This document shows positions 48,264 to 59,818 of a DNA stretch of 64,000 bases, one piece after another; position 1 is the stretch's first letter, and every line of letters begins with the position of its first letter. A program made the translations under genes and the position numbers. This DNA is from Diorhabda sublineata. Lineage: Eukaryota > Arthropoda > Insecta > Coleoptera > Chrysomelidae. A model generated the notes under the pieces. That model made no database searches, was not told the DNA's origin, and worked only from the letters and a program-made list of their open reading frames with translations. The DNA lies in contig NC_079478.1 in NCBI RefSeq assembly GCF_026230105.1, positions 12,849,653 through 12,913,652 on the forward strand, in the 5' to 3' direction.

Positions 48264-49540
48264 CAGAGGGAGTTTTATGTATGGAACGCCTCAATTATCT
48301 CGGAAACGGCTTGTACGATTTTTATAAATTTATGTGTACAAAGGTCTTGTAATACGGCTAGTATTATGGTGATATTAACATTGTTCATCATATCATAACA
48401 TCATATATTTTTTTTCCGGAAAAATGATGAAATTTTTTATTTCAAATAGATCACCCTATTTATTCTGAATTTTTAGAAATCCTTAAAAAAACTGATTATT
48501 TTTGATGCAATATTCTCTATACCTATATGCCATAATTTCGGAGTTATAGATACATTTAAAGTATCTCCACCAAAGTTACAATAAAAGCTACAACAACTGA
48601 AGACATATATTTAGATGTTTGTGTCATGTTAGAAGTAGATCCACATTTGTGAAGAAGAAAGAAGAATTTTAGAAAACATACAGTGAATGCGATTACAGCA
48701 GATGCTCGAAATGTTGTCTATTTACTTCAATACAATAAGCCATACAATTTTTGAAAGTTTTTGCAACATCCGTGACTGCACAATTCTTCTTATCCCTGTG
48801 GTAATCCTATCTTTTAATTCCTGATTATTGGCAGGTTTTGTTTAATCAACGATGTGTTTTAAGTGAGTGAGTAAGTGAATTTTTTTAAAATGTAATTGAA
48901 AATGATTACCTTAATTTGTAAATATCTGAGCCAACTAAAGTATAAAACAATTTTCCAATAAATCTCAATATGCCGGATCATTTTAGTTACCCTTAATAAT
49001 AAAGGGACTAATTATTTTGTCGCCTATTATTCCTATTATTCAGTTTTTCGGGATATTGGATGTGGGAATCAACGATCCAACGAGGATTGTTACGTGACCA
49101 GTATCTACAATTATGCCGATTCACGTTTCCATTAATACAAAAACATAACATTTGGATCGTTTTGATTGTAATATTTTTTCATCATTAGGTCTACAAAATC
49201 GTCATCTGACAACTCTTTAACCAACGTCACTTTGTATGGATGAAATTTATTATCACGTAAAATTTTCATTACGTATGTTTGCGAAATATCAAGTTTCTTG
49301 AATATTTGTCTAGTAATAAAGTTTTTCTACGTTCTGATTAGGATGAATCTTTTACTGAATCAGTTTCGTTAAACTTTTTTACTAATTTACCGACAGTAGA
49401 TCTTTGTTCATTTGAAAATTGATGACATTGAGGATATGGACTCGGTCCTGGTCGTAAAAATTTTGCAGACAAAAAACAAGAAACCTCGTTTGTTTACCAT
49501 TATAGGCGATAATTATTTGCGTTTATTTCGAAAATATTTT
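48264..49540 (-). mobile_element. mariner-like copy B (degenerate)
   Basis: Second copy of the family seen at 10,814-12,066, in opposite orientation. Its 3' end is at about 48,264 (CAGAGGGAG), next to GGAACGCCTCAATTATCTCG at 48,283-48,302; the same block lies in reverse complement at the right end of copy A. About 430 bp of 3' non-coding sequence precedes the transposase stop codon. The 5' end (near 49,540) is not delimited by a visible inverted repeat; a tyrosine-recombinase relic begins within about 15 bp. Confidence 0.65.
48693..49490 (-). pseudogene. mariner-like DDD transposase relic (copy B)
   Basis: Reading on the minus strand: NEQRSTVGKLVKKFNETDSV near 49,410 (first helix-turn-helix), KFHPYKVTLVKELSDDDF near 49,240, NRHNCRYWS near 49,130, then HIQYPEKL near 49,060. 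The block with the first catalytic Asp is damaged by a small deletion after NDPN. The second and third Asp regions are missing. The C-terminus resumes with LKDRITTGIRRI and CIEVNRQHFEHLL, stop TAA at 48,693-48,695. CMEVNGTHFEHLL is the equivalent end of the intact element at 59.8 kb, showing common ancestry. Confidence 0.85.
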
Positions 49541-49551
49541 GCACTACGGCC

Positions 49552-50062
49552 ATGAAATATACAGGAACGTCGTTTATTTTTGAAGTATGTTAATGGGAAG
49601 TGTCAAAGAATGGTTGTTGGTATTCACAAAATTAGTGCCGTGTCGCAAGAAATTGCAAAATTCTTGAAGTTAGAAAATTGGAAGAAGTATACTGGACATT
49701 CGATAAGAAGAGCATCTGCTACACTTCTTATTGATGGTGACGGTGACCTCACTTGTCTTAAAAGACATGGAGGTTGGAAATCGAGTACGGTAGCAGAAGG
49801 ATATATTGAAGAATCACGTATCAACAAAGAGAATACTGCCAGAAAAATATTGCAACCTGACGAAGAAGGTACAAGTACCTGTTCAGATATTTCCTCGAAT
49901 GTTTCATCAACAATTATGGAGAATATTTTGAGTGGTTCTAACATTAATGGAAATCTTTTGAATTGTTCGAAAATTGTTAGAGATAATTTCAGTGGTGCTT
50001 TGGATTTTGGCAATCATTGTTCCAATTATACATTCAATATCACTATAAATAACAAATAAATA
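49552..50062 (+). CDS. tyrosine recombinase, C-terminal catalytic part
   Basis: A 159-codon open frame (Met at 49,580, stop near 50,059), unusually long for this window. It encodes the end of a tyrosine recombinase, which cuts and rejoins DNA through a covalent phosphotyrosine. Residues 35-45 read KKYTGHSIRRA with the conserved H-x-x-R. Residues 62-77 read RHGGWKSSTVAEGYIE, with the second His and the nucleophilic Tyr. The first catalytic Arg and the N-terminal core-binding domain are not present upstream, so it is 5'-truncated or an exon. The Ser/Asn-rich tail ends CSNYTFNITINNK. Similar proteins occur in Crypton-like and DIRS-like elements; a DIRS-type RNase H lies 7.5 kb away but in the opposite orientation. 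Two near-palindromes lie about 100 bp downstream. Confidence 0.75.
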
Positions 50063-51309
50063 TCTATATATAGTTGCCCAATTAGTTTGTTTTATTAAGT
50101 TTGTGAGAGACAATGTTTTTTTTTTTCAATTTCAATTAGAGAGCTCAAATGCAATTACTTTTAGTCCTAGGATTAAAAGTAGCGTTTTTAATTCTAGGAT
50201 TAAAAGTGTTGCTAAGCACCGAGCAAATTTTTGTACGGTAAGGGAATTGATGGCTTTTGCACCTGAAAATAGTACAAAAATGTCAACAGTTTTTGATGGT
50301 TGGAGAAAAAATATTAATTCGTTCGTTTTCAGATAAACGATGCATTCTGACTTTCAATAAACTTCAAAAATAATCATTTATCGAAACGTCAAATTTGTTA
50401 TTAATTCTGAGCTCTATTCATAAAAATAAGTATAATATATAATAAAATAAATATAATAAAATATAATAAATCAAATTTTATATATTTTCTGTTGTTTATG
50501 ACTATCTTCATTTTCAATCACCATCTATTTCAGACAAATCGTTGATACCAAATTTTTTTACCTAACTTTACCAATATATAAATAATTCGATCGATTTTTA
50601 TTTTTTGTCTAATGTATGATAATAGTGTCGGCATCAGGTATAGTACCTTACAGAAATTATTGATTGCTGTGTTAGTGTTTCATACTAAAATAATTTGTTT
50701 TGAACAAATAAATTATTAGCAATCGCTTAGCGTTCTATACACAAAAGCTCATGTTAACGGTTAGTAGTGAGCATTTGTAACCGCGTATTATAACAAATTT
50801 ATCGATAGTGGAAAAGCCTATGATGGGAGTATAATCAGGGCTGATCCCATTATTAAAACGGCCGCATCCACCAACAACCGCAGTGCGCTTTCTGTACCCT
50901 GATAGTTGGTTGTTGATACACGCCTGGTTGCTTCCACGCGGTTTAATAAGGTTTTGTACATTCGTTGGGAAACTTTATAATATATATATACGTATATATC
51001 TGTAGTAAAATCTCTTGTTATTAAATTTTCGTTTGTAATTACGTTTTTTGTTGTTTCAGAAAGTTTGTGGTATTTTATTGCTTTTAGCAAAACCTTATTG
51101 CTTTTCTCGTTGAAATTTTATTCATTGAGTACTTTTATATTAGATTTTTTGTCGAATATACATTCAAGTGGTCTCGTCTAAATTGATTCGAATGAAAATA
51201 TTAGTTTCATTAACAATGATAGGTTATTGTTTTCATTTGTGTCATTGAGGTTATTTTTTACCTTTCCGTTCATTCAACATCATTTCAGTGTATTAACTTC
51301 CTTCAAAAA
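50063..51309. other. AT-rich stretch with palindromes and one GC-rich patch
   Basis: Besides the palindromes, about 50,840-50,950 is GC-rich and open on the minus strand (TRRVSTTNYQGTESALRLLV). I do not recognise it. The plus ORF 50,103-50,336 runs through the palindromes and ends GWRKNINSFVF; it has no known motif. Confidence 0.35.
50157..50207. repeat. two tandem near-palindromes, 27-bp period
   Basis: ACTTTTAGTCCTAGGATTAAAAGT (50,157-50,180) is a 24-bp palindrome with one mismatched pair; TTTTAATTCTAGGATTAAAA (50,186-50,205) is a 20-bp palindrome with one mismatched pair. Both are centred on CTAG, with centres 27 bp apart. Confidence 0.85.
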
Positions 51310-52200
51310 AATGAATATATAATGCATCAAATGTTGATGAAACTAAAATACACACAAAAAAGTAGAGAGAAATAAACAAAGAATTGAAAAAACAGCATTT
51401 ATTTTGGAAAGACGAAAAGAAATGAATACAAGAAATGAAGAAATACAATAGGGTAATTTCAATACAACTATCAAATTACGGAGAGATATGCTGGATATCT
51501 CATACTTTCTGTGCAAAACAGAAGGAAGTCTAAACCTGAAGAGCCTGATAAAATAACGCAGAATTTAAATATCTGACTAAACGAACGACCATACAATAGT
51601 TCTTTATAGCTAAGAAACTTGGACAAGTATGCTGACTGTAACCCTTATTGTTTAAAAATTATCCTGGTACTATTATCAAGGAGCTGGAAATATACATTTT
51701 GGACCCTTCAAAGAAGAAAATTCTCAAACCCTGACCTTTAGTGACAATCAAAGAGTAATAACTCAAGAGTAAGAATCTATAAAGTATATTACACTAAATT
51801 TATATAAAATAGTGAAAAAACGAGCTGGATGATAATTGAGATGGCATCATTGATATGGGCATTGGAGGAAAACAAATAAAGCTACAATTGAATAGTGGGC
51901 AGTGAATCAAAAAATGTGATACCTATCTGGGAATGGAACCATCAAATAATAAATTCATGAAGGAAGTTAAGACCAAAATGCTTGGTATACGGAACATAAC
52001 TGAGAACAATAAAAACGATTTTGAACAACAGTTTCAAGAATATCATAATATTCAGATGTATTGAAGTCACATCAATAGTAGGAAACACTAGAACCAACTG
52101 GTCTATGTGGAGTATGGTGAATATGACACTTCCGAAGTAAGCCATCGATTTAAAAAAGAGGACTTGGAAAATCTACGAGAAGGTGGAGGTGGAATTAGAT
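51310..52200 (+). pseudogene. probable RTE-like non-LTR relic, 3' part
   Basis: A purine-rich plus strand with scattered motif-like pieces: a LYS-stop-ETWTSM run near 51,602 (compare 'LYGSETWT' of the thumb) and TYLGMEPSNNKFMKEVKTKM near 51,931 ('KYLG..I......EV...I'). The order of the two is not what a single intact copy would show, so this may be two overlapping relics or one is chance. Many stops. Confidence 0.35.
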
Positions 52201-52347
52201 ATCTTATTCCATTATTTCATTCAAAATGTAATGTAGATTGTGACTTCTGTATTAAAAAATATAGTACCTAATTAATAATAGCTGTCAAATGCTTAAAAAC
52301 ATTTTAAAAATTATGAAAATCATGATTCTTTGTTTTCTTGGGGTAAT

Positions 52348-52371
52348 AGAGAGAAAGAGAGAGAGAGAGAA
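52348..52371. repeat. (GA)n microsatellite
   Basis: GA dinucleotides with one A insertion, visible directly. Confidence 0.9.
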
Positions 52372-55300
52372 AATCTTACAATTTTATCAACAAAGCAAAT
52401 AAATTTTATAGTAGATAATATAAAAATATGAAAAATATAAAATTGCAATTTGACTTAATATAGTAATTATAATATATATAATATCTTACTTCATACTAAA
52501 TTAAATTATGTCATTCTATTTAGTCTATGGAAAATTGTAGAATTTTGCGACAGAATAATGAGGTTTGTCAAGCAGAAATTGTCAATCTACGGATCTTATT
52601 AAATTTATAATTCCGAAGCTAGCTGATTAGTAATGATAAAAATAATTTTTTCGCGCTGAAGATGATAGAGTTTTTTACCAGATCAGCTAGCACTAGATAA
52701 TGATACATGATAATTATTGTGTAGGCTCAAAACAATGGGAGACGGTTGTATGAATGGAAATGTTACGTCAAATGACATTGACTGAAAATACGGGAGTCTG
52801 GTAATTCGCAGATGAAAAGAAAAAGAGGAAAAAAGAAAAACTGAAGCTGAACATCATATCAAAGCAGCAATAATCAAGACAAGTCATCAAATGTAACCAA
52901 TAGAATAGTATGGGGAGCATAGAGAAAAATAAATATTACAGCCTCATAAAATCAGTACAATTAAAGCATTGAAATTACCAAAGCTTCCTTTGCAATTGGA
53001 ATATTTCAATTGTTGTAATGAGAAATATTGCCAAATACGTAATTTTACGAATATTCTTTGTATATGGATAATGCGAAATTTATTACCGTAAAAATTTTCA
53101 ACCCATGGAACATGGGTTCTTTAGTGAGGTCTGCAACTCAAATTTTCGATAACTTTATGTCGACTTTTGTAGAGGATTCTTTGATTGAACCATACACTTT
53201 CTCAATTGGAGCAATTGCAATTTATTGAAGTTGTTTTATGAACTGCTAAAAATTATGCCTATAAATGTCAAAGAAATTTTTTAGATCTATGAAGAAGCAC
53301 CAGTTGATTTTAGTAGAAGTAAAAGATGTTATCAACAGTCAATATAAGGTGAAAATAAATGATTGAGCCAAAATCTAAGCCCTATTCACTAACTTCATGG
53401 ATCTAACTGAGAGACAGGGTTAATTTGCGAAATCTGAAAAATACTTGATGCTCTAATTATTTTTAATGATGCACGTCTTGTAACGTTTGAAAGTTCTGGG
53501 AATTGCCATCAAGTTAATGGTAAGAATATTCAGGAGACCTTATGATTTAGGGCAAGTATACTATTTTGAATAAGAATTTTGATCAGCTTAGAATATATTA
53601 CAACAATATTATTTGTCTTTTTAATCTCCAACACTCTAAATATCATTGAATAATAATTTGGAAAGCCTTTATTTCCACCCCAATTTTTATTATTTTTCAA
53701 ATGCTATTCAATAGAATATCGGAATATCTTATATTTATTGGTCAAACTAAAAGTTAGAATTTGAAATTGTTAAATGGATTCACAATAGAAACAAAGTTCG
53801 TAATATTTTCGATGAAAAAACATACAAACAAAGCGTTTCTTGTCAAGTATTAATTGATATAAATAATTTAAATACCTGGAATGATTCCTTTGTAGATAAT
53901 TCTTATTGTTAAATCTTTAATAATTTCTGCGTATGGTATGGTATATTACCCTCGGCAGTTGATATGTAACATCGACAATTTTGCACTTTCAAATATTTGT
54001 CTGTGTTTGGTACACTTTTTAAAAAAACTCTTTCGAATTTTTATTGGGGACGTTTTAGTGTATTACAGAATCTTTATTATATCAAATTTGAGCTTAATCT
54101 GCCACGTCAGTGTCAGATTACTTATTTGTGAGATCATTTTTTGAACCAGCGCTATATGCTTAAAAATGACTTCATGATTTCAATGACAGACTTTTCTATT
54201 TCTTTGTAGTTATTTTTGAAAACATATATTATAAGATTGTTTTATTTAATCGACATATCTCCTTTCTCACTATACCTATCACTTTATTGAAACCATATGT
54301 GCCTTAGAATTTCAGGTCCAACTAAATTTCTAATGTAGATTGTTACACATGATTTCGATTGAAAAACAAGAAGAATTATTTTTTCAGATTGCTGGATTAT
54401 ATGAGGTTTTCAAGGAATACAGTAAAGCAACATCAAAACACAGTGTGATTTGCATAGTTTTTCTTATCTGTTTCAGATTTAAAAAATTTACCAGACCTCT
54501 TTTGGAATCAAAAAGTGGTGGAAAAGGGATTATTATGATTTGCACTTCTTATGAAGATAATTTGACAAAATATTCGTGAAATAATAACCTTCCGTGGAAT
54601 TAATCAGGGAAAGTATCATAAAAGCCCATCGAAGATCCAGTAACTTGCTTCTTTACGGAAACTTCTGCAATAAACAGTAAAATTTATGTAGGTACAGTTT
54701 TTTCGGTGTAAATCTGGAAGTTCAATCATGTGGAATAGCATTTAACGGTGCATCGAAAAAATATAACAAAAAGTCGTTCTCCAGAGACAACTCACATCTA
54801 TTCACAGCGGGATTCTTTAGATCCCAATGGTGATTGCAACTACACTACTTCAAACGAAACTAATGAACTATACGTGCTCAAACAAAGAATTCTCTTTTTA
54901 AAGGCTTGAGCTCTAGGCGACGAAAAAAGACAAATTTTACCTTTTCTCTTTATTTTTTCGATCATTAGAGTTCAAGAATAATTGCTTTTGCGTTACTTGT
55001 AATTAGGAAGTTTTTTCGGAAAAATATGTAGGTTGGGAGTTTCTGATTAGAGGCCGAGCTGGAACCGGTAATTTAATTGGACAACTTTGAGAAGTTGCAG
55101 TTTTAGTTTGGTAGTCATCGAAAACGTAAGAAAGGAAACGAAATTGAAGTGGGAATATAAAATAGGTTCCGAATGACGGTAATGAGACAAACGAAGGAAT
55201 GAGATGTAAATATTGAACTCCTACACATTCAATCATATTTTTATACCCTTCCTCGTAAACTAAATTGCATTTTCTCAATTTTTGTAGAAGTGTAAGCGCT

Positions 55301-57309
55301 TTTCTTGAACTCTCAAGCCATTAGAAACTTAATTTGCAAAGCAATGTGTACTGTACTGTATGTTCAACTGTTATCTATAGGCTGAATAATATGAACTTGT
55401 TTTTTGCAGATATAAATTGAAAATTCATATTTTTATATGTTCTAACCAAATATGTAATTGATTTGCGTGGAAACTTTGTATACTATTTATAACAACGAGA
55501 GATTGAAATAATGGAGGATATATTCATTTCACAAAGCTTGGAAGATTTGTATGAATAACCAATTAGTGAGGTAGTAAACCACAAAAAAGGGTAAAAATAA
55601 AAACTAACCTTCCGTTGATGTTTTTATTTTTGTTTCACGTGGAATTTCCAATGAAAATTTGAGAAAGTTCTCTGTGCTTTTTTACTATTCAATTCGTCCG
55701 AATGGAGGAAGAAAAAGTTTTGTCCCTGCTCTCTGGAAATAACAACTCTCCAGAGTCTATTGTGATTTTTTAAATTTGCAATCGACGTTGAGAAAGTTTG
55801 TGAAAACAATTTGTACGCTTGAATTTGTATTCATTAATGCAAAATTCAAGAGCTAATTGCTATGCTCGAAACACCAACTAAACGCACCACTGTTTTAATT
55901 AAAGCTGAAATTTGATGTCACTGGAAAGATTTGAAAGAGCTGCAGCGTATATTTGGTAAGTTGCAGTTACAATTGTGGAAAAAACTCACTAATCAATTTT
56001 ACCTTAAATGAACTAGTGAATTTAAGCAAATATATATTCACTCATCTCTTGAAATGGAGAAATCTGATTATTAAATTGCAGATCATTGAAAACTGAACTG
56101 AAATCATTTCTATGCATTTACTTATTTTTTCTTCGAGAAATAGTCTTGGTGTCAAGCAAATATTCACTTAACTATTTGTCTCATTAGTATAGGAGCTGTT
56201 AATCTAGAAAGCCCCCTCATACCGTGTATGTTACTTTTTATGAAAATTAATAGTTCTAAACTTTCTATCCAATGTTATGGCATAATTTGCATAGAGTGTA
56301 TTTGATGGGAAATTCCAGTCTTTTTTATAAAAAATTACGCAAACCAATTTCTTTGACCAGGAGAGCTGGACAAACATTTTAAAGTGTATGATATAATTTC
56401 TTCCTCATACTATATTCCTTTTAATGTGCTGTTAGTTGGCAGGCGTAAAATCGGCTGAGAATATTCAGCAAACCAGATTTAATTGCATTGACTACGAATA
56501 TTCAATGAATAAAATCAATAAATTTCTATATAATCAATAAATATTACTACTATAGTTTCCGTAGTTGATCAAGTGTCTGCCCCGGCCAAAAAATTTGTTC
56601 GCCTAAATTTTTTTTAAGAGAATATAATTTTTCATAAGATAAACTAGGCAAATCATGCAGTATTTATTGATATATGCTCACTCTGAGTTTTTGAATTTGA
56701 ATTTTTGAATATGAAATGTCTGTATTCTAAGAATTATGAATAGGAAATCATCTACAACAATTTTTGCAAATACTGGAGCAACAGTCCGTGGCAAAGCAAT
56801 AGAATGGCAATGTGGAGTTTCTATGTTTTAGTAACAATCAATAAGATTAATGAATCACTAGGAAATATTTTCGAACTGAATATTTTTCTTATAAGCTGAA
56901 GTACTCATTATAGAGTACAGTTTGTCCATTCCAAAGTACTCGTATTTCATTTTGTGTTGTATTATTCGACCTTCTAGTTCTAATTTGCATCTAAAGGGCT
57001 CTTTTGATGTTATCATGCATATGGTTTTGTTTTGCCAGTCTAGATGGTAAAATTATACTGTTTTGCTGTTGAATGAAGATATTTGATGAACATTCTCATT
57101 TTCGGTTCATAGAATAATAGTTATTTACGTAACTACTTATGAAAAGAGCGGTATTGTTCAACAAGCGTAATATTTGCCGAAACGAGGGCCAGCGAGAGTT
57201 TACATACAACGTTTTATATAATTCCTCGCTTCTATTTAATGAAATCTTCAATTACAATGAAAATATTATTGTGGAATCAAATGGTGTTAAGAAGTATTGT
57301 TACTTCTTC
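52372..57309. other. 5-kb AT-rich stretch, nothing recognised
   Basis: The longest empty region of the window. The ORFs at 53,938-54,144, 54,340-54,579, 55,003-55,278 and 55,624-55,809 have no motif; I see no repeat pairs and no RNA genes. The plus ORF at 57,139-57,399 partly overlaps the DIRS relic in antisense. Confidence 0.5.
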
Positions 57310-58100
57310 GCTAGAGGATGTTTGCGAGATCTACAAGGAGAAACCATGATATTACTATCCCGTACTGATAATTTTTGGATGGTTAGGAATCAGACATGAG
57401 TAGGCCAGTGAGTTACCACCAGTACCCCTTCTGCTTTATCATCCTTATTTTTTTTAATTACCTGGGTTTTAATAGAGAAAGGAGGAAAGGCATAAAACAT
57501 CCAATCAGATCAACTGATTGTGAATGCATCAAAAGCAAATGCTCCTGGGTATCTTTTCCATGAGCAATAGACTGCGCATATAGTGTTGATTCGCAAAGCA
57601 AATAAATCCACTACTTCCCACTCAGCATCCGAATTATCAATTTGCACAGAACGATAAGCTTGGAAATTTTCCTCTGAAGGAATATACTCGTAAGTAGCAT
57701 AGACCCATAACCGACAGATCTCGCACCAATTCCACAGCTCACATGCTAGCTCATGAACACCAGAAAACTGAATGCCTCTCATTTTATTGATGTAGGCCAA
57801 CGTTGTAGCATTGCCCACCATCAGTAAGATTTCCAGATCTCTTATATCAGCTGCAAAACATTTCAAGGCTAACAAAGCCGCATTAAGCTCTAAATGATTC
57901 ATATGAAGACTCCTTTCATGTTAGTCTCACAATCCATTTCTATTTTCACCATTACTAAAAGCACTTCATCCAGATAAAGAAGCATCCGAATAGATCGATA
58001 TCTCATCCCGATTATTTCTAATCTTCCATGTTGCATTTGGTAGAGCTTGCAGCCACCAATTCCCGTCTCTTATGGTAAACTTAGGTACTTAGTTTCTGCG
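57310..58100 (-). pseudogene. DIRS-type retrotransposon RNase H relic
   Basis: Minus-strand relic of a DIRS element, a retrotransposon class that uses a tyrosine recombinase instead of an integrase. Near 58,065 a frame reads NWWLQALPNA, then EISIYSDASLSG near 57,990 (RNase H strand with its first acidic residue, 'IFSDAS..GWG'). The 130-codon frame 57,902-57,510 opens MNHLELNAALLALKCFA ('HIN.LELLA..FAL', the second acid) and continues with LMVGNATTLAYINKMRGIQF, where the usual Asp of 'R.DN.T...YIN..GG' is Gly. It ends EVVDLFALRIN and SWKRYPGAFAFDAFT. In further frames WMFYAFPPFS near 57,500, NDKAEG-like and VSPCRSRKHPLA near 57,340 complete the family's order. Several stops and shifts. Confidence 0.8.
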
Positions 58101-59418
58101 ACACAGAAGAAAGTGCGAGATACGAAGAATATTGTCCATTTATTTCTGTTTCTTTTAATCTAGATGCCTAGCTTATGCGATGAATATCATTTTCATCACT
58201 TATTATCATATTGTACATTGTACAGTTTGTGAATTTTTTTTATTTTTCTACATTTAGTGCCCTACGTAAAATATTTCTTCGAGATTAACCATGAACGTTG
58301 AGAAAATTTGATGCAACTGGCGAAAATCATGAATAACTACTGTTATTATAGAAACTTCATTCTTTCAATTATTCTATTATGGAATAGGAGTAGAAAATAT
58401 CTTCTATAACTCACTTAAAGTCACTCTAACATCAATAAGGAATAATTATGATTCCAATATTTTGTAAATTGAGACAATATCGTTCCTAATATTCTAATTC
58501 ATCAATAACTTTACGGAAAGATAAATTTATTTCTCAATTCAATTAAAGACATCCTAAAACTACTACTCCCCTGTTTGAACAAGAATATACGCATACTTAT
58601 ATCCAAATAATTTTCAAATATTCTCCATAAGGAAATTCCGGAAATCAGAAACTGAAGGTACACATGTGCCCTAGTAAGGATTCGACAGGGAGTTTGATTG
58701 GAGAAGGCTCCAGATGGAGCATATCACTATTATTATCTATTCATCCGGATTTGACAATGATGTCGTTCGCTTCTCTTTGTTATCTCAAGGAAAATTCCAT
58801 CTTTGTATTGACATTCAAAGGGTTCGCAAGCGATTGATATGAGGCAGAATAGAAATTTATTAGATAATTTATTTTCTAGAATTTAACATGTAAATTTGCG
58901 AGAACATACATAGAGAATAACTTGTTTTAGTATCAGTTCTTGTATCTTCAAGCTTTGTTTATTTCAATCAAATGTTTGGAAGTTTTCAAATAGCTAATTG
59001 GTTGAAATAAGTTCTTTTTTGAGTATGATGAGTAATTCATAAGGTAGGTATGTATAAACAACGAAAAGGGATATTTTTGCTAACTCTTGTATGATGAAAA
59101 ATAGTGGTGAGTTGTGTCCAAGCCTTAAAGAAAACGATAATAATCACATGATATTAATAAACATGTAATGGTCATTAAAGCTTAACAACAATAGTAATGA
59201 CAATGTTAAAGAAGAACATAAGTTTTAAGTTGCTTAGAACGCAATTTAACCAACAATGTTCCTCTTTAAACCGTATCGGGAAATTCTCTTGGATCATATA
59301 CATATCAACTTATTCAACAAATGAAGAACATACTAATAAGAAGCGAATGTATTAAGACCCAACTAGGACTTTACATATTTAAACATATTTTCTTCCAAAT
59401 ATCATTTTATTTTATATA
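58101..59418. other. AT-rich stretch, nothing recognised
   Basis: May hold the decayed reverse transcriptase of the DIRS relic, but no motif is visible. It serves as left flank of the intact transposon. Confidence 0.45.
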
Positions 59419-59812
59419 CAGTGCTTTTCAGATAAAAGTATCCACCTTTAATAACTTTTGTAATACTGGTATTTAGAAAAAATCCAAAAACACGTCAATT
59501 TATGTTGGAAGGGGCAAGCATTATGGCTTATTTAAACTTACTTGAAAAACCACCCCCTCACCCCTAGCAGCATCCCCTTTATTTTTTTAAATTACTTTTC
59601 ATATTTTTTATGTAAAATTTGGATACTCCTCTTTGAGCTGATTTCAAAAATGTATAATACTTGTAGGTTAAAGTGGTTAGTTTATGAGATAAACAGTTTT
59701 TCTTTTAAGAGCACAAATTTTACTTATTATTTACTTTCACCTTATTTGCCTGTACTAAAATGGGTTGTACAACAGTTCAAACTCTTTAATCTTTTTAACT
59801 GTGCTATTTATT
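59419..59812 (+). repeat. left terminal inverted repeat (394 bp)
   Basis: Pairs base for base with 61,021-61,414 in reverse complement, with 6 mismatches. Its inner edge lies 6 bp from the transposase stop codon (TAA at 59,819-59,821). Confidence 0.95.
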
Positions 59813-59818
59813 ATGAAG

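Noticed and set aside
49624..50013. 129-codon minus-strand ORF
   Set aside because: Antisense to the tyrosine recombinase, which has the catalytic motifs.
57139..57399. 86-codon plus-strand ORF
   Set aside because: The opposite strand reads DIRS blocks in order up to at least 57,330; the plus product has no motif.
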